A DNA stretch of 64,000 nucleotides from Butyrivibrio sp. AC2005 (lineage in GTDB: Bacteria > Bacillota > Clostridia > Lachnospirales > Lachnospiraceae). The stretch is taken from NCBI RefSeq assembly GCF_000424145.1, contig NZ_KE384138.1, forward strand, positions 459,384 through 523,383, read 5' to 3'. A program made the translations under genes and the position numbers. Below, one piece after another: positions 52,769 to 61,420 of the stretch. Positions within the stretch are counted from its first letter, which is position 1; every line of letters starts with the position of its first letter. The notes beneath the pieces were generated by a model that was not told the DNA's origin, ran no database searches, and was given only the letters and a program-made list of their open reading frames with translations.

Positions 52769-54032
52769 TGGAATCTGCCATGTCTAATGCGGCGCCGATA
52801 ACCTGATCCATATTGTAGTATTTGTACTGGCCCAGGCGTCCACCGAATAATACATCACCGAATTCATCAGCAAGTTTTTTGTACTCGGCGAACAGTGAAT
52901 TGTTCTTATCATCATTCATCGGATAATATGGCTCATCACCGGGCTTCCAGTCTGCAGGATACTCTCTTGTGATAATCGTTCCTTTTCCCTGGCCGAATTC
53001 AAAATGCTTATGCTCAATAATTCTGGTATAAGGAATGTCGCGCTCTGTGTAGTTCACAACCGCATTACCCTGATAGTTGTCCACGTCCGGAAGATCCTTT
53101 GTCTCAAATCTAAGCGATCTGTACTCCAGATTGCCGAGCTTGTATCCGAAGAACTCATCAATCATTCCTGTGTAGAGGATCTTATTAAAGCTGTCGCCAT
53201 CCACAGAAGCAAAAGGCTTGGCGGGCACATCCCCATCCATTTTCACAAAATCACGGAATTCAGTCTCGGTCTTTACGGTAATACTGCCGCTCATACTGTT
53301 TTCATCTGCACTATCAGCAGTCTCCTGAAGGAGAAGCTTCTTTATTATAGAAGTGTAACCGCCGATAGGTATTCCCTGATATCTGTCATTGAAATAATTG
53401 TTGTCGTAAACAAATCTAAAAGGAAGTCTTCTTATTATAAATGCAGGAAGCTCCTTGCAGTCTTTTCCCCACTGCTTCTCTGTGTAGCCCTTAACAAGCT
53501 TTTCAAAAACATCGCGACCCGCAAGTGAAAGTCCCTGCTCCTCAAGGTTGGCTGCTTCAAAGCCCTCGCGAATGTCCTGCCCGCTTGCTGCTGCCACGTC
53601 AAGTGCTTCAGCCGCTGACTCATCCCCGTTTGCCGCACGCTCCTTGAGAATGCGCTTTACTTCCTTTTGGGCCTGCTCATCGATAATAGCACGAGCCTCA
53701 TCGGGAGTGCGAATTCCCCAAAGCTTGCTGAATGTATTCATATTAAAAGGAAGATTATAGAGCTCATCATGGAAAACCGCCACAGGGGAATTTATATACT
53801 GATTAAACTCAGTAAATCTGTTAATGTACTCCCAAACCTTCTTATCTGATGTATGAAAAATGTGCGCCCCATACATATGTACATTAATTCCCATGCGATT
53901 TTCAGTATAAATGTTACCGCCAATGTGCGCTCTCTTGTCTATAACCAGGACATTTTTGCCCGCTCTTGCCATCTCATGAGCAAAGACACAGCCAAATAAT
54001 CCTGCCCCAACTATCAAATAATCGTACTTCAT
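52755..54032 (-). CDS. glf: UDP-galactopyranose mutase
   Basis: The start at 54032 follows GGAGG, giving 425 residues. The FAD-binding N-terminus YDYLIVGAGLFGCVFAHE and segments MYGAHIFHTSDKKVWEY, GYTEKQWGKD, RRLPFRF and YTGMIDEFF are Glf landmarks. It makes UDP-galactofuranose for surface polysaccharides. Family length is about 370; two insertions, near 118-148 (Ala/Asp/Glu-rich) and near 243-275, account for the excess. It stands next to a regulator and a glycosyltransferase fusion. Confidence 0.95.
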   Translation of the reverse strand: MKYDYLIVGAGLFGCVFAHEMARAGKNVLVIDKRAHIGGNIYTENRMGINVHMYGAHIFHTSDKKVWEYINRFTEFNQYINSPVAVFHDELYNLPFNMNTFSKLWGIRTPDEARAIIDEQAQKEVKRILKERAANGDESAAEALDVAAASGQDIREGFEAANLEEQGLSLAGRDVFEKLVKGYTEKQWGKDCKELPAFIIRRLPFRFVYDNNYFNDRYQGIPIGGYTSIIKKLLLQETADSADENSMSGSITVKTETEFRDFVKMDGDVPAKPFASVDGDSFNKILYTGMIDEFFGYKLGNLEYRSLRFETKDLPDVDNYQGNAVVNYTERDIPYTRIIEHKHFEFGQGKGTIITREYPADWKPGDEPYYPMNDDKNNSLFAEYKKLADEFGDVLFGGRLGQYKYYNMDQVIGAALDMADSTLKC

Positions 54033-54135
54033 TATATCCTCCATAAATGAATGACTTCTTATTTGCCTTTTCGGTTTTCATCCAAGAAGTCATGTGTTAT
54101 GTAAAATTGTACCATAAAAATCGCCATATCAAAAC

Positions 54136-54166
54136 AGCTCCCGGAAAGCATAACTTCCGGGAGCCG
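54136..54166 (-). terminator. Terminator of the small HTH gene
   Basis: AGCTCCCGGAA pairs with TTCCGGGAGC; the minus strand continues TGTTTTG and the plus strand CGTTAATTTTT. It lies 23 bases after the HTH gene and could serve both strands. Confidence 0.8.
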
Positions 54167-54188
54167 TTAATTTTTCTTACTATATATC

Positions 54189-54521
54189 TTATGCCTGATA
54201 TTTCTCAAGCGCTGTCATGTCACTCATGTAATCAAGAACCTTTTTACGTCCAACCTTGTTAAGTTTAACATACTGCTGCATTACACGGTTCTCAACAATC
54301 TTATTTCCAAGATCAGTCCCCTTTTCAAGTGTACTGAAATCAACAGGATTAAGGTTAAGCTTATCGCACATACGAATAACCGTACCATATGCCATACCTT
54401 CTATACCTCTGTCCAATGCTGTAACCAATGTACTATATGGAATCGACATGTCTATCGCAAACTGTCTGACACTCTTGTACTGCGCTAAAATTTCTCTTTT
54501 AAGTATTTCAGCCTTTGTCAT
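54189..54521 (-). CDS. Small XRE-like helix-turn-helix protein
   Basis: The start at 54521 follows AGGAGG, giving 110 residues. The helix-turn-helix is YKSVRQFAIDMSIPYSTLVTALDRG...VIRMCDKLNLNPVDF, a Cro/CI-type domain at residues 13-62. The C-terminal third is helical (VENRVMQQYVKLNKVGRKKVLDYMSDMTAL). It is free-standing with its own terminator. Such proteins are often phage-derived or toxin-antitoxin-like regulators, but neither partner is present; I would call it only a probable DNA-binding protein. Confidence 0.85.
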   Translation of the reverse strand: MTKAEILKREILAQYKSVRQFAIDMSIPYSTLVTALDRGIEGMAYGTVIRMCDKLNLNPVDFSTLEKGTDLGNKIVENRVMQQYVKLNKVGRKKVLDYMSDMTALEKYQA

Positions 54522-54696
54522 TTCTTTACCTCCTATCCAATTACTCTCCGCAAAAAAGACACTAAATGTTATTGCGTCATTTTGTAGCAGTTTCAAGTAT
54601 ACCTTATGAACGGTTTTTCGTCACTTATTTTTTTCTTAAATTTTATAATAAAATTCAATAAATTTATCAGCGTTTTTTGGACATAATGCCAAAAAG

Positions 54697-54742
54697 TGCA
54701 TGGATTCTGAACATTTTATATCTTGCCCAAAACCCATGCACA
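54697..54742 (-). terminator. Terminator of the glycosyltransferase-methyltransferase gene
   Basis: GTGCATGG (54697-54704) and CCATGCAC (54735-54742) enclose a 30-base loop; the minus strand continues TTTTTTGG. It lies 150 bases after the stop. The 54597-54892 gap is otherwise AT-rich and empty. Confidence 0.65.
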
Positions 54743-54892
54743 TTTTTTCGTTTCTGAAAGTCTCACTCAGTCGACAATACTCAAAATGAAATTTTAGAAA
54801 AATTAGAAAATTTCAAAATATTTAACGAAATTACATTCAAATTTTTGAAAATATTTTGAATTATTTTTTCGTTTTTTCGTATTTAAAAGTTA

Positions 54893-56578
54893 TCACGTTT
54901 CCGTAACAGCATTTAACAGTCTGCCATTTTCTTTCAAATATGTCTTAAGTTTCCCAAGAAGTTGCTCCGGTTTCTCACAAGCGGCAGCCGCATCACCGAC
55001 AAGGATGTAGTCAAAGCTGTGCTCCGGCCAGGGAAAAGTCACAAGTTCCGGGTCTCCGGCTATCATATCATCCGCCATATATTTGCAAAGCCCGGCAAAT
55101 ACATCCGCCCCCGTAATTCCGGCAGTAAAGCTGTCTGGCATCTGATACTTTATAGCAGAGAGAGTAGTTCCCATACCTGCACTTATATCCAAAATCCGAA
55201 GAACCCGGTTATAGAGCTTTTCATGAACATCACTCTCAGAAATAGCCTTCATAAGTGCTGCTATTTTCTCATCTTCCGGAAGTGTGTAATTCCATATATC
55301 AAATCCCCACTTCTCCTTAAATTTCTCTCTCCCCACTTCCATGGCATCATTTTTACCGGTGAATCCACTACCACCATGGTGATAGATAAATGCGTTATGG
55401 CAAAGAATCTGTCTCCATCCTGAAAGGCAAAGGCGTATTCCGAGATCGTCGTCCTCAAAGTAGCCGGGAGTAAAGCGCTCGTCAAAAAGCATTCCTTTCT
55501 TTTCCACCGTCTCGTTGCAATTACCTTCGTGGCCACCTGAAGCACTCTCAGATAACAAGATGCCCTCAACAGCTTCTCGCCTGATCAGCACAGCAAAACC
55601 TGTGAGCCTGCATCTTACCTCTATAGGATTCCACATCGGAACATTGTGATCCTTAGCATATCTCTTGGCAGTATCAAGTGCCGTATCAAGACTGATTGTT
55701 CGCCACCAGCGGTGCTCCTGCATGCTACATTTTGCTTTTTCCTCCGCACCTCTGCCATCATCTTCAGCCGAAATTCCTTCATCTTCTTTTTTATGTTTCC
55801 CGGAAATATCTATCACACTTGCATCCAGTCCCACAAGTGGTCTGGATTCATCCACAGCCGCCTTTTTCAGATAGGGTTCCACTGACTCCATGGAAACCTC
55901 CTGCGACGGAGCACAGTTTGTCACAGCACCTGCTGCCCCATTTCGCTTATCGGAATACAATCCCATCTTCAGCCAGAACAGCGCATTTGGCATGATGACA
56001 GCATCATTATTAAGGAAAAATACGTCATTTTCAGGATTAGCAGCGCCAAGCCCTATATTGCACCCTCTTGGAAATCCCTCATTCTTTTCATTCTCTATAA
56101 GACTAATGTGCTTGTCATTTTCTGCCTGTTCCCGCAAATAACGCAGAACCTCTTCATCCGTAGAGGCATTATCTACAACTATTACCTCATAGCTGTCAGT
56201 CTGGCAGTATCTTCTGATGGCGCGCAGACATTCCCTGCAAAGCTCAAGATCGTTATAGGAAACAATCACAATGGACGTCCCCCTTACTCTTGCTCTGTCC
56301 CGGACATCCTCCATCGCCTCGCGGATAACCTTCTCATCCTCCGGTTCATCGCAGTAATGGAGTGCATTCTCAAAACACAAAAATGCCTGGTCTGCATTTC
56401 GATACCGATAATACAGACCAAGCATAAAATATAATTCGTAATTATCAAAATGGGCGCGAAGCCCCTCAATCAGCACAGCATATTCATCCACACTGCTGCC
56501 CTGCTGCTCAAACTCTCCCGCACGTAAAATGAAGGATTCTGCGGATTCACGTTGTTCCTTGATGGCATGTACTTTCAT
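54893..56578 (-). CDS. Family 2 glycosyltransferase fused to a C-terminal methyltransferase-like domain
   Basis: The start at 56578 follows GGTGGGGG, giving 561 residues. Residues 1-95 look TPR-like. The GT2 domain (about 100-400) has TSIVIVSYNDLELCRECLRAI, VVDNASTDEEVLRYL, GCNIGLGAANPENDVFFLNNDAV and GYFEDDDLGIRLCLSGWRQILCH, the last with the catalytic acid. From about 455 the chain resembles a class I SAM methyltransferase (RILDISAGMGTTLSAIKY...FPWPEHSFDYILVGDAA) that ends early. A bifunctional surface-glycan enzyme is likely, acceptor unknown. Confidence 0.88.
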   Translation of the reverse strand: MKVHAIKEQRESAESFILRAGEFEQQGSSVDEYAVLIEGLRAHFDNYELYFMLGLYYRYRNADQAFLCFENALHYCDEPEDEKVIREAMEDVRDRARVRGTSIVIVSYNDLELCRECLRAIRRYCQTDSYEVIVVDNASTDEEVLRYLREQAENDKHISLIENEKNEGFPRGCNIGLGAANPENDVFFLNNDAVIMPNALFWLKMGLYSDKRNGAAGAVTNCAPSQEVSMESVEPYLKKAAVDESRPLVGLDASVIDISGKHKKEDEGISAEDDGRGAEEKAKCSMQEHRWWRTISLDTALDTAKRYAKDHNVPMWNPIEVRCRLTGFAVLIRREAVEGILLSESASGGHEGNCNETVEKKGMLFDERFTPGYFEDDDLGIRLCLSGWRQILCHNAFIYHHGGSGFTGKNDAMEVGREKFKEKWGFDIWNYTLPEDEKIAALMKAISESDVHEKLYNRVLRILDISAGMGTTLSAIKYQMPDSFTAGITGADVFAGLCKYMADDMIAGDPELVTFPWPEHSFDYILVGDAAAACEKPEQLLGKLKTYLKENGRLLNAVTET

Positions 56579-56683
56579 ATTGTCCCCCACCTAATAATAA
56601 GAAATCTTCTTATCATTATATTATACAAAACAATACGTCAAGACGTCAATTCTCTGCATCCCCCAGGCATTCTTGCAATTATT

Positions 56684-58228
56684 TCACACTTCAGCAACCG
56701 CCTCCTCGGGAATAGGACAAACATATCCCGAAGCAGTTCTTTTCATAAATTCAGCCTTTGCTTCGGCAATAAGCTCCTGATTCTCAAACAAATCTATAGC
56801 CGCAGCACACATAACTTTTCCTGCATGAACCGCTGCCTTATGCCCAATACCGGTTCCGGCAGATGACACATTCTGCCAGCTGTGACCAGGGCACCCATTT
56901 GGCCAGGCCGCCACATGAATCTGTGCTGTCGGACAATTCCAGCTAACATCACCAACATCAGTTGATCCGGGCTCAAAGGCTTCTCCCATAAAATGTGGAA
57001 GAAGAAAGCCATTCATTCCTCCTACCGTACTTTTGAATTCTTCATCACACTCACAATTTCCCGGATTCTCTAAAGCTGCACCCGGATTCACATGAGAAGA
57101 ATTAAACTGAGCTCTCATTTTCTGCGCCGCCTCAGCATAATCCGCATCAAAAGCAGAACCCAGCCCCGGCGCTGCATCATTTCCTTCGTAAGTCGCTGCA
57201 AGCTTTTCCGCAAAGGAAAGCTCTTCCTCAGTATAGGAAGGTACTCCAAGCTCCTCGAAGTTTTCATATAAAACCTTCTCAAGCACGCGGTTTGTCACCG
57301 TGTCCGAAAGGCCATCAACAAACTTCCTGTCAAATGTAGTCTCCGTCATAAGTGCAGCGCCTTCTGCAATCTTATCAACACGGTTCTGCAATTCAACTGC
57401 CTCTGCCACATGATTTGAACGAACCATGTAAAGAACCTGTGCCCTGGGCTGAACCACATTGGGACTCACACCGCCCGCATCCGTTATTGCATAATGTACA
57501 CGTGCCTTATCTCCCATATGTTCACGCAAAAATTGCACGCCTATATTCATTAGCTCTACAGCATCAAGCGCACTCCTTCCTTTTTCAGGAGCACCTGACG
57601 CATGAGATGCTATCCCATGAAAAGTGTACCGAACCTGAATACAGGAATTGGACGATCCCGTTACAACCTCGTTGCAATCCTCAGGATGCCAGGTAAGTGC
57701 CGCGTCAAGCTTTTGCCACTCACCATCACGAGCCATGAAAGCCTTGGATGCACAGCCCTCTTCACCGGGACAGCCATAGAGAATCACAGTACCTCCGGTA
57801 CTGCTTTTCTCACTACCCGCATCACATTTTTCACGTAATTCCAAATACTTTTTAATTCCGATCGCAGCTGCAAGTGCACCTGTCCCCAGAAGATTATGTC
57901 CGCAGCCATGTCCGCTTCCGCCATTGATAAGCGGTTTCTCCTCAAGCGCGCCACACTCCTGTGAAAGCCCGGACAGTGCATCATACTCCGCAAGAATTCC
58001 GATTACAGGTCTGCCACTTCCAAAGCTCGCAGAAAAAGCTGTAGGGATACCACAGATTCCCTTCTGAACTTCAAAGCCTTCCTCCTCGCACACCTTGCAA
58101 TATAAATCACAGGACTTATATTCCTGCAGGGATAATTCTGCATATTCCCAGATTTTATCTGCAACATCGCATATTACGTCTTTCTTATTTTCAATTGCTT
58201 CAACCGCTTTTGACTTAATCTCTGTCAT
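56684..58228 (-). CDS. M20-family amidohydrolase (AbgB-like)
   Basis: The 514-residue enzyme has PVIGILAEYDALSGLSQE, GHGCGHNLLGTGALAA, CPGEEGCASKAFM and TWHPEDCNEV, the metal-site pattern of M20 aminoacylase/AbgB proteins. Such enzymes cleave N-acyl or aminobenzoyl-glutamate-type amides. It is transcribed downstream of a polar amino-acid-type ABC transporter, separated by 85 bases holding a 9-bp inverted repeat. This suggests uptake and hydrolysis of an N-acylated amino acid or dipeptide; the substrate is inferred. Confidence 0.92.
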   Translation of the reverse strand: MTEIKSKAVEAIENKKDVICDVADKIWEYAELSLQEYKSCDLYCKVCEEEGFEVQKGICGIPTAFSASFGSGRPVIGILAEYDALSGLSQECGALEEKPLINGGSGHGCGHNLLGTGALAAAIGIKKYLELREKCDAGSEKSSTGGTVILYGCPGEEGCASKAFMARDGEWQKLDAALTWHPEDCNEVVTGSSNSCIQVRYTFHGIASHASGAPEKGRSALDAVELMNIGVQFLREHMGDKARVHYAITDAGGVSPNVVQPRAQVLYMVRSNHVAEAVELQNRVDKIAEGAALMTETTFDRKFVDGLSDTVTNRVLEKVLYENFEELGVPSYTEEELSFAEKLAATYEGNDAAPGLGSAFDADYAEAAQKMRAQFNSSHVNPGAALENPGNCECDEEFKSTVGGMNGFLLPHFMGEAFEPGSTDVGDVSWNCPTAQIHVAAWPNGCPGHSWQNVSSAGTGIGHKAAVHAGKVMCAAAIDLFENQELIAEAKAEFMKRTASGYVCPIPEEAVAEV

Positions 58229-58269
58229 ATCTCACCCAATAGAACACTATATTTATTTCTATATACTAA

Positions 58270-58301
58270 GTCCTCTGCCAACCAGTGTATAAGCAGAGGA
58301 C
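58270..58301. other. Inverted repeat between the transporter and the M20 gene
   Basis: GTCCTCTGC and GCAGAGGAC form a perfect 9-bp stem with a 14-base loop. No T-run follows on the minus strand, so it may be an RNA-processing or stability element rather than a terminator. Confidence 0.5.
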
Positions 58302-58312
58302 AGATTATATTA

Positions 58313-59089
58313 TTATAGTACCTTACTTAGAAACTCCTGCAGTCTGGGATGCTTTGGATGATCAAAAATCTCCTCCGGTGTTCCGTGTTCAAGAAGCTTA
58401 CCGTCAGCCATAAAAAGAACCCTATTTCCAACCTCTCTTGCAAAGCCCATCTCATGGGTAACAACCACCATGGTCATGCCTTCCTTTGCAAGCTGCTTCA
58501 TAACATCAAGAACTTCGCCAACCATCTCAGGATCAAGAGCTGAAGTAGGCTCATCAAAAAGCATAACCTCAGGCTCCATCATGAGTGCACGGACAATTGC
58601 TATACGCTGCTTCTGTCCACCCGACAACTGAATAGGATATGCATCTGCTCTATCCTTAAGGCCTACACGGTCGAGAAGCTCAAGAGCCTTTTTCTTAGCC
58701 TCCTCCTCAGGAACATGCTTAACCTTAACAGGCGCAAGAATCATATTCTGCATAATTGTCTTATGCGGAAAGAGATTAAAGTGCTGGAAAACCATTCCCA
58801 TCTTTTGTCTGTGAAGATCAATATCAACCTTCACCCACTTGCCGTTTTCATCCTTGTATTTTTTCTTTGTTATATCAACATCATCAAAAAGAATCGCTCC
58901 GCCTGTGGGTTCCTCAAGCAGATTCAGAGAACGAAGAAAGGTTGATTTTCCACTACCGGAAGGTCCGATAACAACCATAACATCGCCCTTGTCAATATCT
59001 ATGGACACGCCGTCAAGCGCCTTGATTTTTCCGAAATTATAATGTTTTTCAAGATCCGTAACCTGGATAAGCTTATCTCTTGTCTCCAC
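58313..59089 (-). CDS. Amino-acid ABC transporter ATP-binding protein
   Basis: The 258-residue product starts with GTG at 59089 after AAAGGAGGATG, inside the end of the permease gene (17-bp overlap). It has Walker A GPSGSGKSTFLRSLNLLEEPTGG, signature LSGGQKQRIAIVRALMMEP and Walker B VMLFDEPTSALDPEMVGEV, the polar amino-acid (GlnQ/HisP) type. A 14-residue insert (KKKYKDENGKWVKVDID) after the first strands is typical of some Lachnospiraceae copies. It energises the adjacent permease. Confidence 0.95.
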   Translation of the reverse strand: METRDKLIQVTDLEKHYNFGKIKALDGVSIDIDKGDVMVVIGPSGSGKSTFLRSLNLLEEPTGGAILFDDVDITKKKYKDENGKWVKVDIDLHRQKMGMVFQHFNLFPHKTIMQNMILAPVKVKHVPEEEAKKKALELLDRVGLKDRADAYPIQLSGGQKQRIAIVRALMMEPEVMLFDEPTSALDPEMVGEVLDVMKQLAKEGMTMVVVTHEMGFAREVGNRVLFMADGKLLEHGTPEEIFDHPKHPRLQEFLSKVL

Positions 59090-59861
59090 GGCTCATCCTC
59101 CTTTCAAAATATGCAATCACTTTACTTGTAGGGAAGCACAGGCAGAAGTATATTGCTGTCGCAACAAGAAGAGGTTCGATAATAATGAATGTAGCTCCTC
59201 TTACTGCATTTACTGCTGACATGATATCCTGCACACCAATTGTATAAGTAATTGCAGACTCCTTGATGATAACAACGAACTCGTTTGCTATAGCAGGGAG
59301 AATGTTTTTAATAGCCTGCGGAAGAATAATATACTTCATATTCTGGAACTGGCTCATACCAAGTGATCTGGCAGCCTCAGTCTGTCCGCCGTCAATTGAC
59401 TGAATACCCGAACGCATAATCTCGCATAAATATGCACCCGAGTTCATACCAAGAGCAACCACGCCCGGGAAAAAGCGCTCGAATTTAATGAATCCCATGA
59501 ATGTAAAACTGGGAAGCTCAATAAGCGCTCCGAACACGCCGTAGTAAATAATCGCTACCTGTACAATTACAGGTGTTGATCTTAGAATCTCAACATATGC
59601 GGTTGCCAGAAAATCGAGAGGATTGAATTTTCCTATAGTCACCCCTATTCCCTTTTCACGCTGATGTCCTTCCTTATCAAGCCCGAGAAAGGCAAGGGGA
59701 TAAAATCTCGACATTCTCATTGCCGAAAGAATAAGCGCAAGTATAAAGCCAATGGCCACGGTAAAAAGTGAAAGCATAACCGTAACCAGCATACCCTGCC
59801 AGAAAAGGCTGGCATAGGGCGAAATCTTAGAAAAATTTTCAATCTGAATAAAGCTGTCCAT
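59073..59861 (-). CDS. Amino-acid ABC transporter permease
   Basis: The start at 59861 follows GGAG/AAGGGA; a TTG six codons earlier is less likely. The 262-residue product has five to six membrane helices. The EAA loop EAARSLGMSQFQNMKYIILPQAIKNILPAIANE is the HisM/GlnP-type coupling motif. It should form a homodimer with the ATP-binding subunit encoded next. The binding-protein gene is upstream, with a hairpin between. Confidence 0.94.
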   Translation of the reverse strand: MDSFIQIENFSKISPYASLFWQGMLVTVMLSLFTVAIGFILALILSAMRMSRFYPLAFLGLDKEGHQREKGIGVTIGKFNPLDFLATAYVEILRSTPVIVQVAIIYYGVFGALIELPSFTFMGFIKFERFFPGVVALGMNSGAYLCEIMRSGIQSIDGGQTEAARSLGMSQFQNMKYIILPQAIKNILPAIANEFVVIIKESAITYTIGVQDIMSAVNAVRGATFIIIEPLLVATAIYFCLCFPTSKVIAYFERRMSRGDKR

Positions 59862-59984
59862 ATCGTCCCTTATCTCCAAAATATTGGTAATTTATTTACA
59901 TTGTAACATAGATTAACATATTACAAATTCTATTATAATAATTCCCTCTACAAAAGAAAATCTGTATTTTTGAAGGCAAAAATC

Positions 59985-60016
59985 AAGACCCGGAAATGCA
60001 TGCACCTCCGAGTCTT
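59985..60016 (-). other. Stem-loop between the binding-protein and permease genes
   Basis: AAGACCCGGA and TCCGAGTCTT form an imperfect stem with an A/C-type mismatch. On the minus strand it is followed by GATTTTTG, so it may be a leaky terminator that makes the binding protein more abundant than the permease. Confidence 0.55.
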
Positions 60017-60075
60017 TTTCGTCTGGATCTCACACTAAGTTTTTCGTAATCTTACCAAGTGCCCTGTTCCATTGA

Positions 60076-61098
60076 TTACTGATCAAGAAGTCCTTCAATA
60101 ATATCTCCGCTTGCCTGCTCGTTAGCTGTAGCAACAAACTCATCCATCTTGCCTTCTTCTTTTGCCTTGGCAATTGCCTCGTTTACGCCTGCCTTAAGAG
60201 CATCGTTACCCTTGCTGACACCGATAGCGGAACCTTCTGCTCCGTCATAGGGAACCTCAAGAACAACACAAAGCTCAGGATAATTCTTAGCATAGCTCTC
60301 TGCAACAGCAGTCTCGATGTAAGCGCCGTCAAGCTTTCCTGCAAGAAGCTCAGCGATGATATCTGTAACCTTAGTAAGCTGAATGATCTCTGCATCAGGG
60401 CTGTTGGTCTGAGCAAGATCAACCTGGATAGAACCTGTCTGAGCGCCAACCTCGATATCAGCACTGTTTACATCAGCAAGGCTTGTAAACTTGTCCTTGT
60501 TCGCCTGAGTGCATACAAATGACTGTCCGCCTTCATAATAGATATCTGAAAAGTCCATGATTGATTCACGCTTCGGATCGGGTGAAAGGCCTGCTACTCC
60601 AAGATCAACTGCCTTTGTCTGAAGCTCCATAAGTACACCGTCAAAATCAACTGGTACAACCTCAAGCTCAAGGCCGAGATAATCAGCAATGTACTGTGCA
60701 AGTGCAATGTCAAATCCTGCAAGAGTAGGAGTTCCATCCTCACCTACTGCATAAAACTCATAAGGAGCAAAATCAGGAGAAGTTGCTACTGTGAGCTTGC
60801 CGGGTGTTACGGTTGTAATCTCTGCTGATGCGCCAGCTGCACTTTCCTCAGTACTCTCAGCCTCTGCTGCATCTTCTGTGCTCTCTGCTGCGTCTGCACT
60901 GTCAGTCTCTGCTGCTTCTGTGCTCTCTGCTGCGTCTGCACTGTCAGTCTCTGCTGCTTCTGTGCTCTCTGCTTCAGCTGCTGCCTCTGTACTCTCCGCC
61001 TCAGTAGCTGCTCCTGTACCATTTGATGAGCCGCCACAAGCTGTCATGCTAAAAGTCATTACACCTGTCAAAATAGCTGCGATAAGTTTCTTCTTCAT
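60076..61098 (-). CDS. Amino-acid ABC transporter substrate-binding lipoprotein
   Basis: The start at 61098 follows AGGAGGAC, giving 340 residues. The lipoprotein signal is MKKKLIAAILTGVMTFSMTAC. A 70-residue Glu/Ser/Thr/Ala-rich linker follows, with two copies of a 14-residue unit (ESTEAAETDSADAA). The family 3 binding domain (about 98-340) has KLTVATSPDFAPYEFYAVG, GFDIALAQYIADYLGLELEVV, DLGVAGLSPDPKRESIMDFS and KGNDALKAGVNEAI. It feeds the permease encoded downstream. Confidence 0.95.
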   Translation of the reverse strand: MKKKLIAAILTGVMTFSMTACGGSSNGTGAATEAESTEAAAEAESTEAAETDSADAAESTEAAETDSADAAESTEDAAEAESTEESAAGASAEITTVTPGKLTVATSPDFAPYEFYAVGEDGTPTLAGFDIALAQYIADYLGLELEVVPVDFDGVLMELQTKAVDLGVAGLSPDPKRESIMDFSDIYYEGGQSFVCTQANKDKFTSLADVNSADIEVGAQTGSIQVDLAQTNSPDAEIIQLTKVTDIIAELLAGKLDGAYIETAVAESYAKNYPELCVVLEVPYDGAEGSAIGVSKGNDALKAGVNEAIAKAKEEGKMDEFVATANEQASGDIIEGLLDQ

Positions 61099-61123
61099 AA
61101 TATTTGTCCTCCTATTATTCATA

Positions 61124-61143
61124 TATGCAAAAGCTTATGCATA
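61124..61143. promoter_or_regulatory. Operator candidate upstream of the ABC transporter
   Basis: TATGCA-N8-TGCATA is a perfect 6-bp dyad located between the promoter and the ribosome site of the binding-protein gene. Confidence 0.5.
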
Positions 61144-61171
61144 AATATACATTTTTCTCTCTGTTTTCTAC

Positions 61172-61200
61172 ATAATAATACACTTGTTAAATATAATCAA
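61172..61200 (-). promoter_or_regulatory. Sigma-A promoter of the ABC transporter
   Basis: On the minus strand TTGATT (61195-61200) and TATTAT (61172-61177) are 17 bases apart, about 75 bases before the start codon. Confidence 0.7.
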
Positions 61201-61250
61201 CCCTAAAATTAAAAAAGGTCAAGAAAATCGTAAATTTTTGGACATGAAAA

Positions 61251-61274
61251 AGGCGCCTGCAAAAGCAAGCGCCT
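61251..61274 (-). terminator. Terminator downstream of the response regulator
   Basis: AGGCGC and GCGCCT enclose a 12-base loop; the minus strand continues TTTTTC. It separates the regulator from the ABC transporter genes. Confidence 0.75.
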
Positions 61275-61397
61275 CTCTCATCCTTAATTATTATAGAGGG
61301 AACTATATAATAGAGGAAATCATTTGGGACTTTATTGTCTCACATTTAGTGTCACAAAAGTGTCACATGGTTCAAGCCCAGTATTCATGCTAATCTC

Positions 61398-61420
61398 AAA
61401 CGTTTTCGTAAACGTTTTTT
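61398..61420 (-). terminator. Hairpin at the response regulator stop codon
   Basis: AAACGTTT-TCGTA-AACGTTT is a compact stem beginning at the regulator's stop, a possible first terminator. T-run is short on the minus strand. Confidence 0.45.

Noticed and set aside
60791..61144. Ser/Ala/Val-rich 117-codon plus-strand frame
   Set aside because: It is the shadow of the repeated Glu/Ser/Thr/Ala linker of the solute-binding protein.
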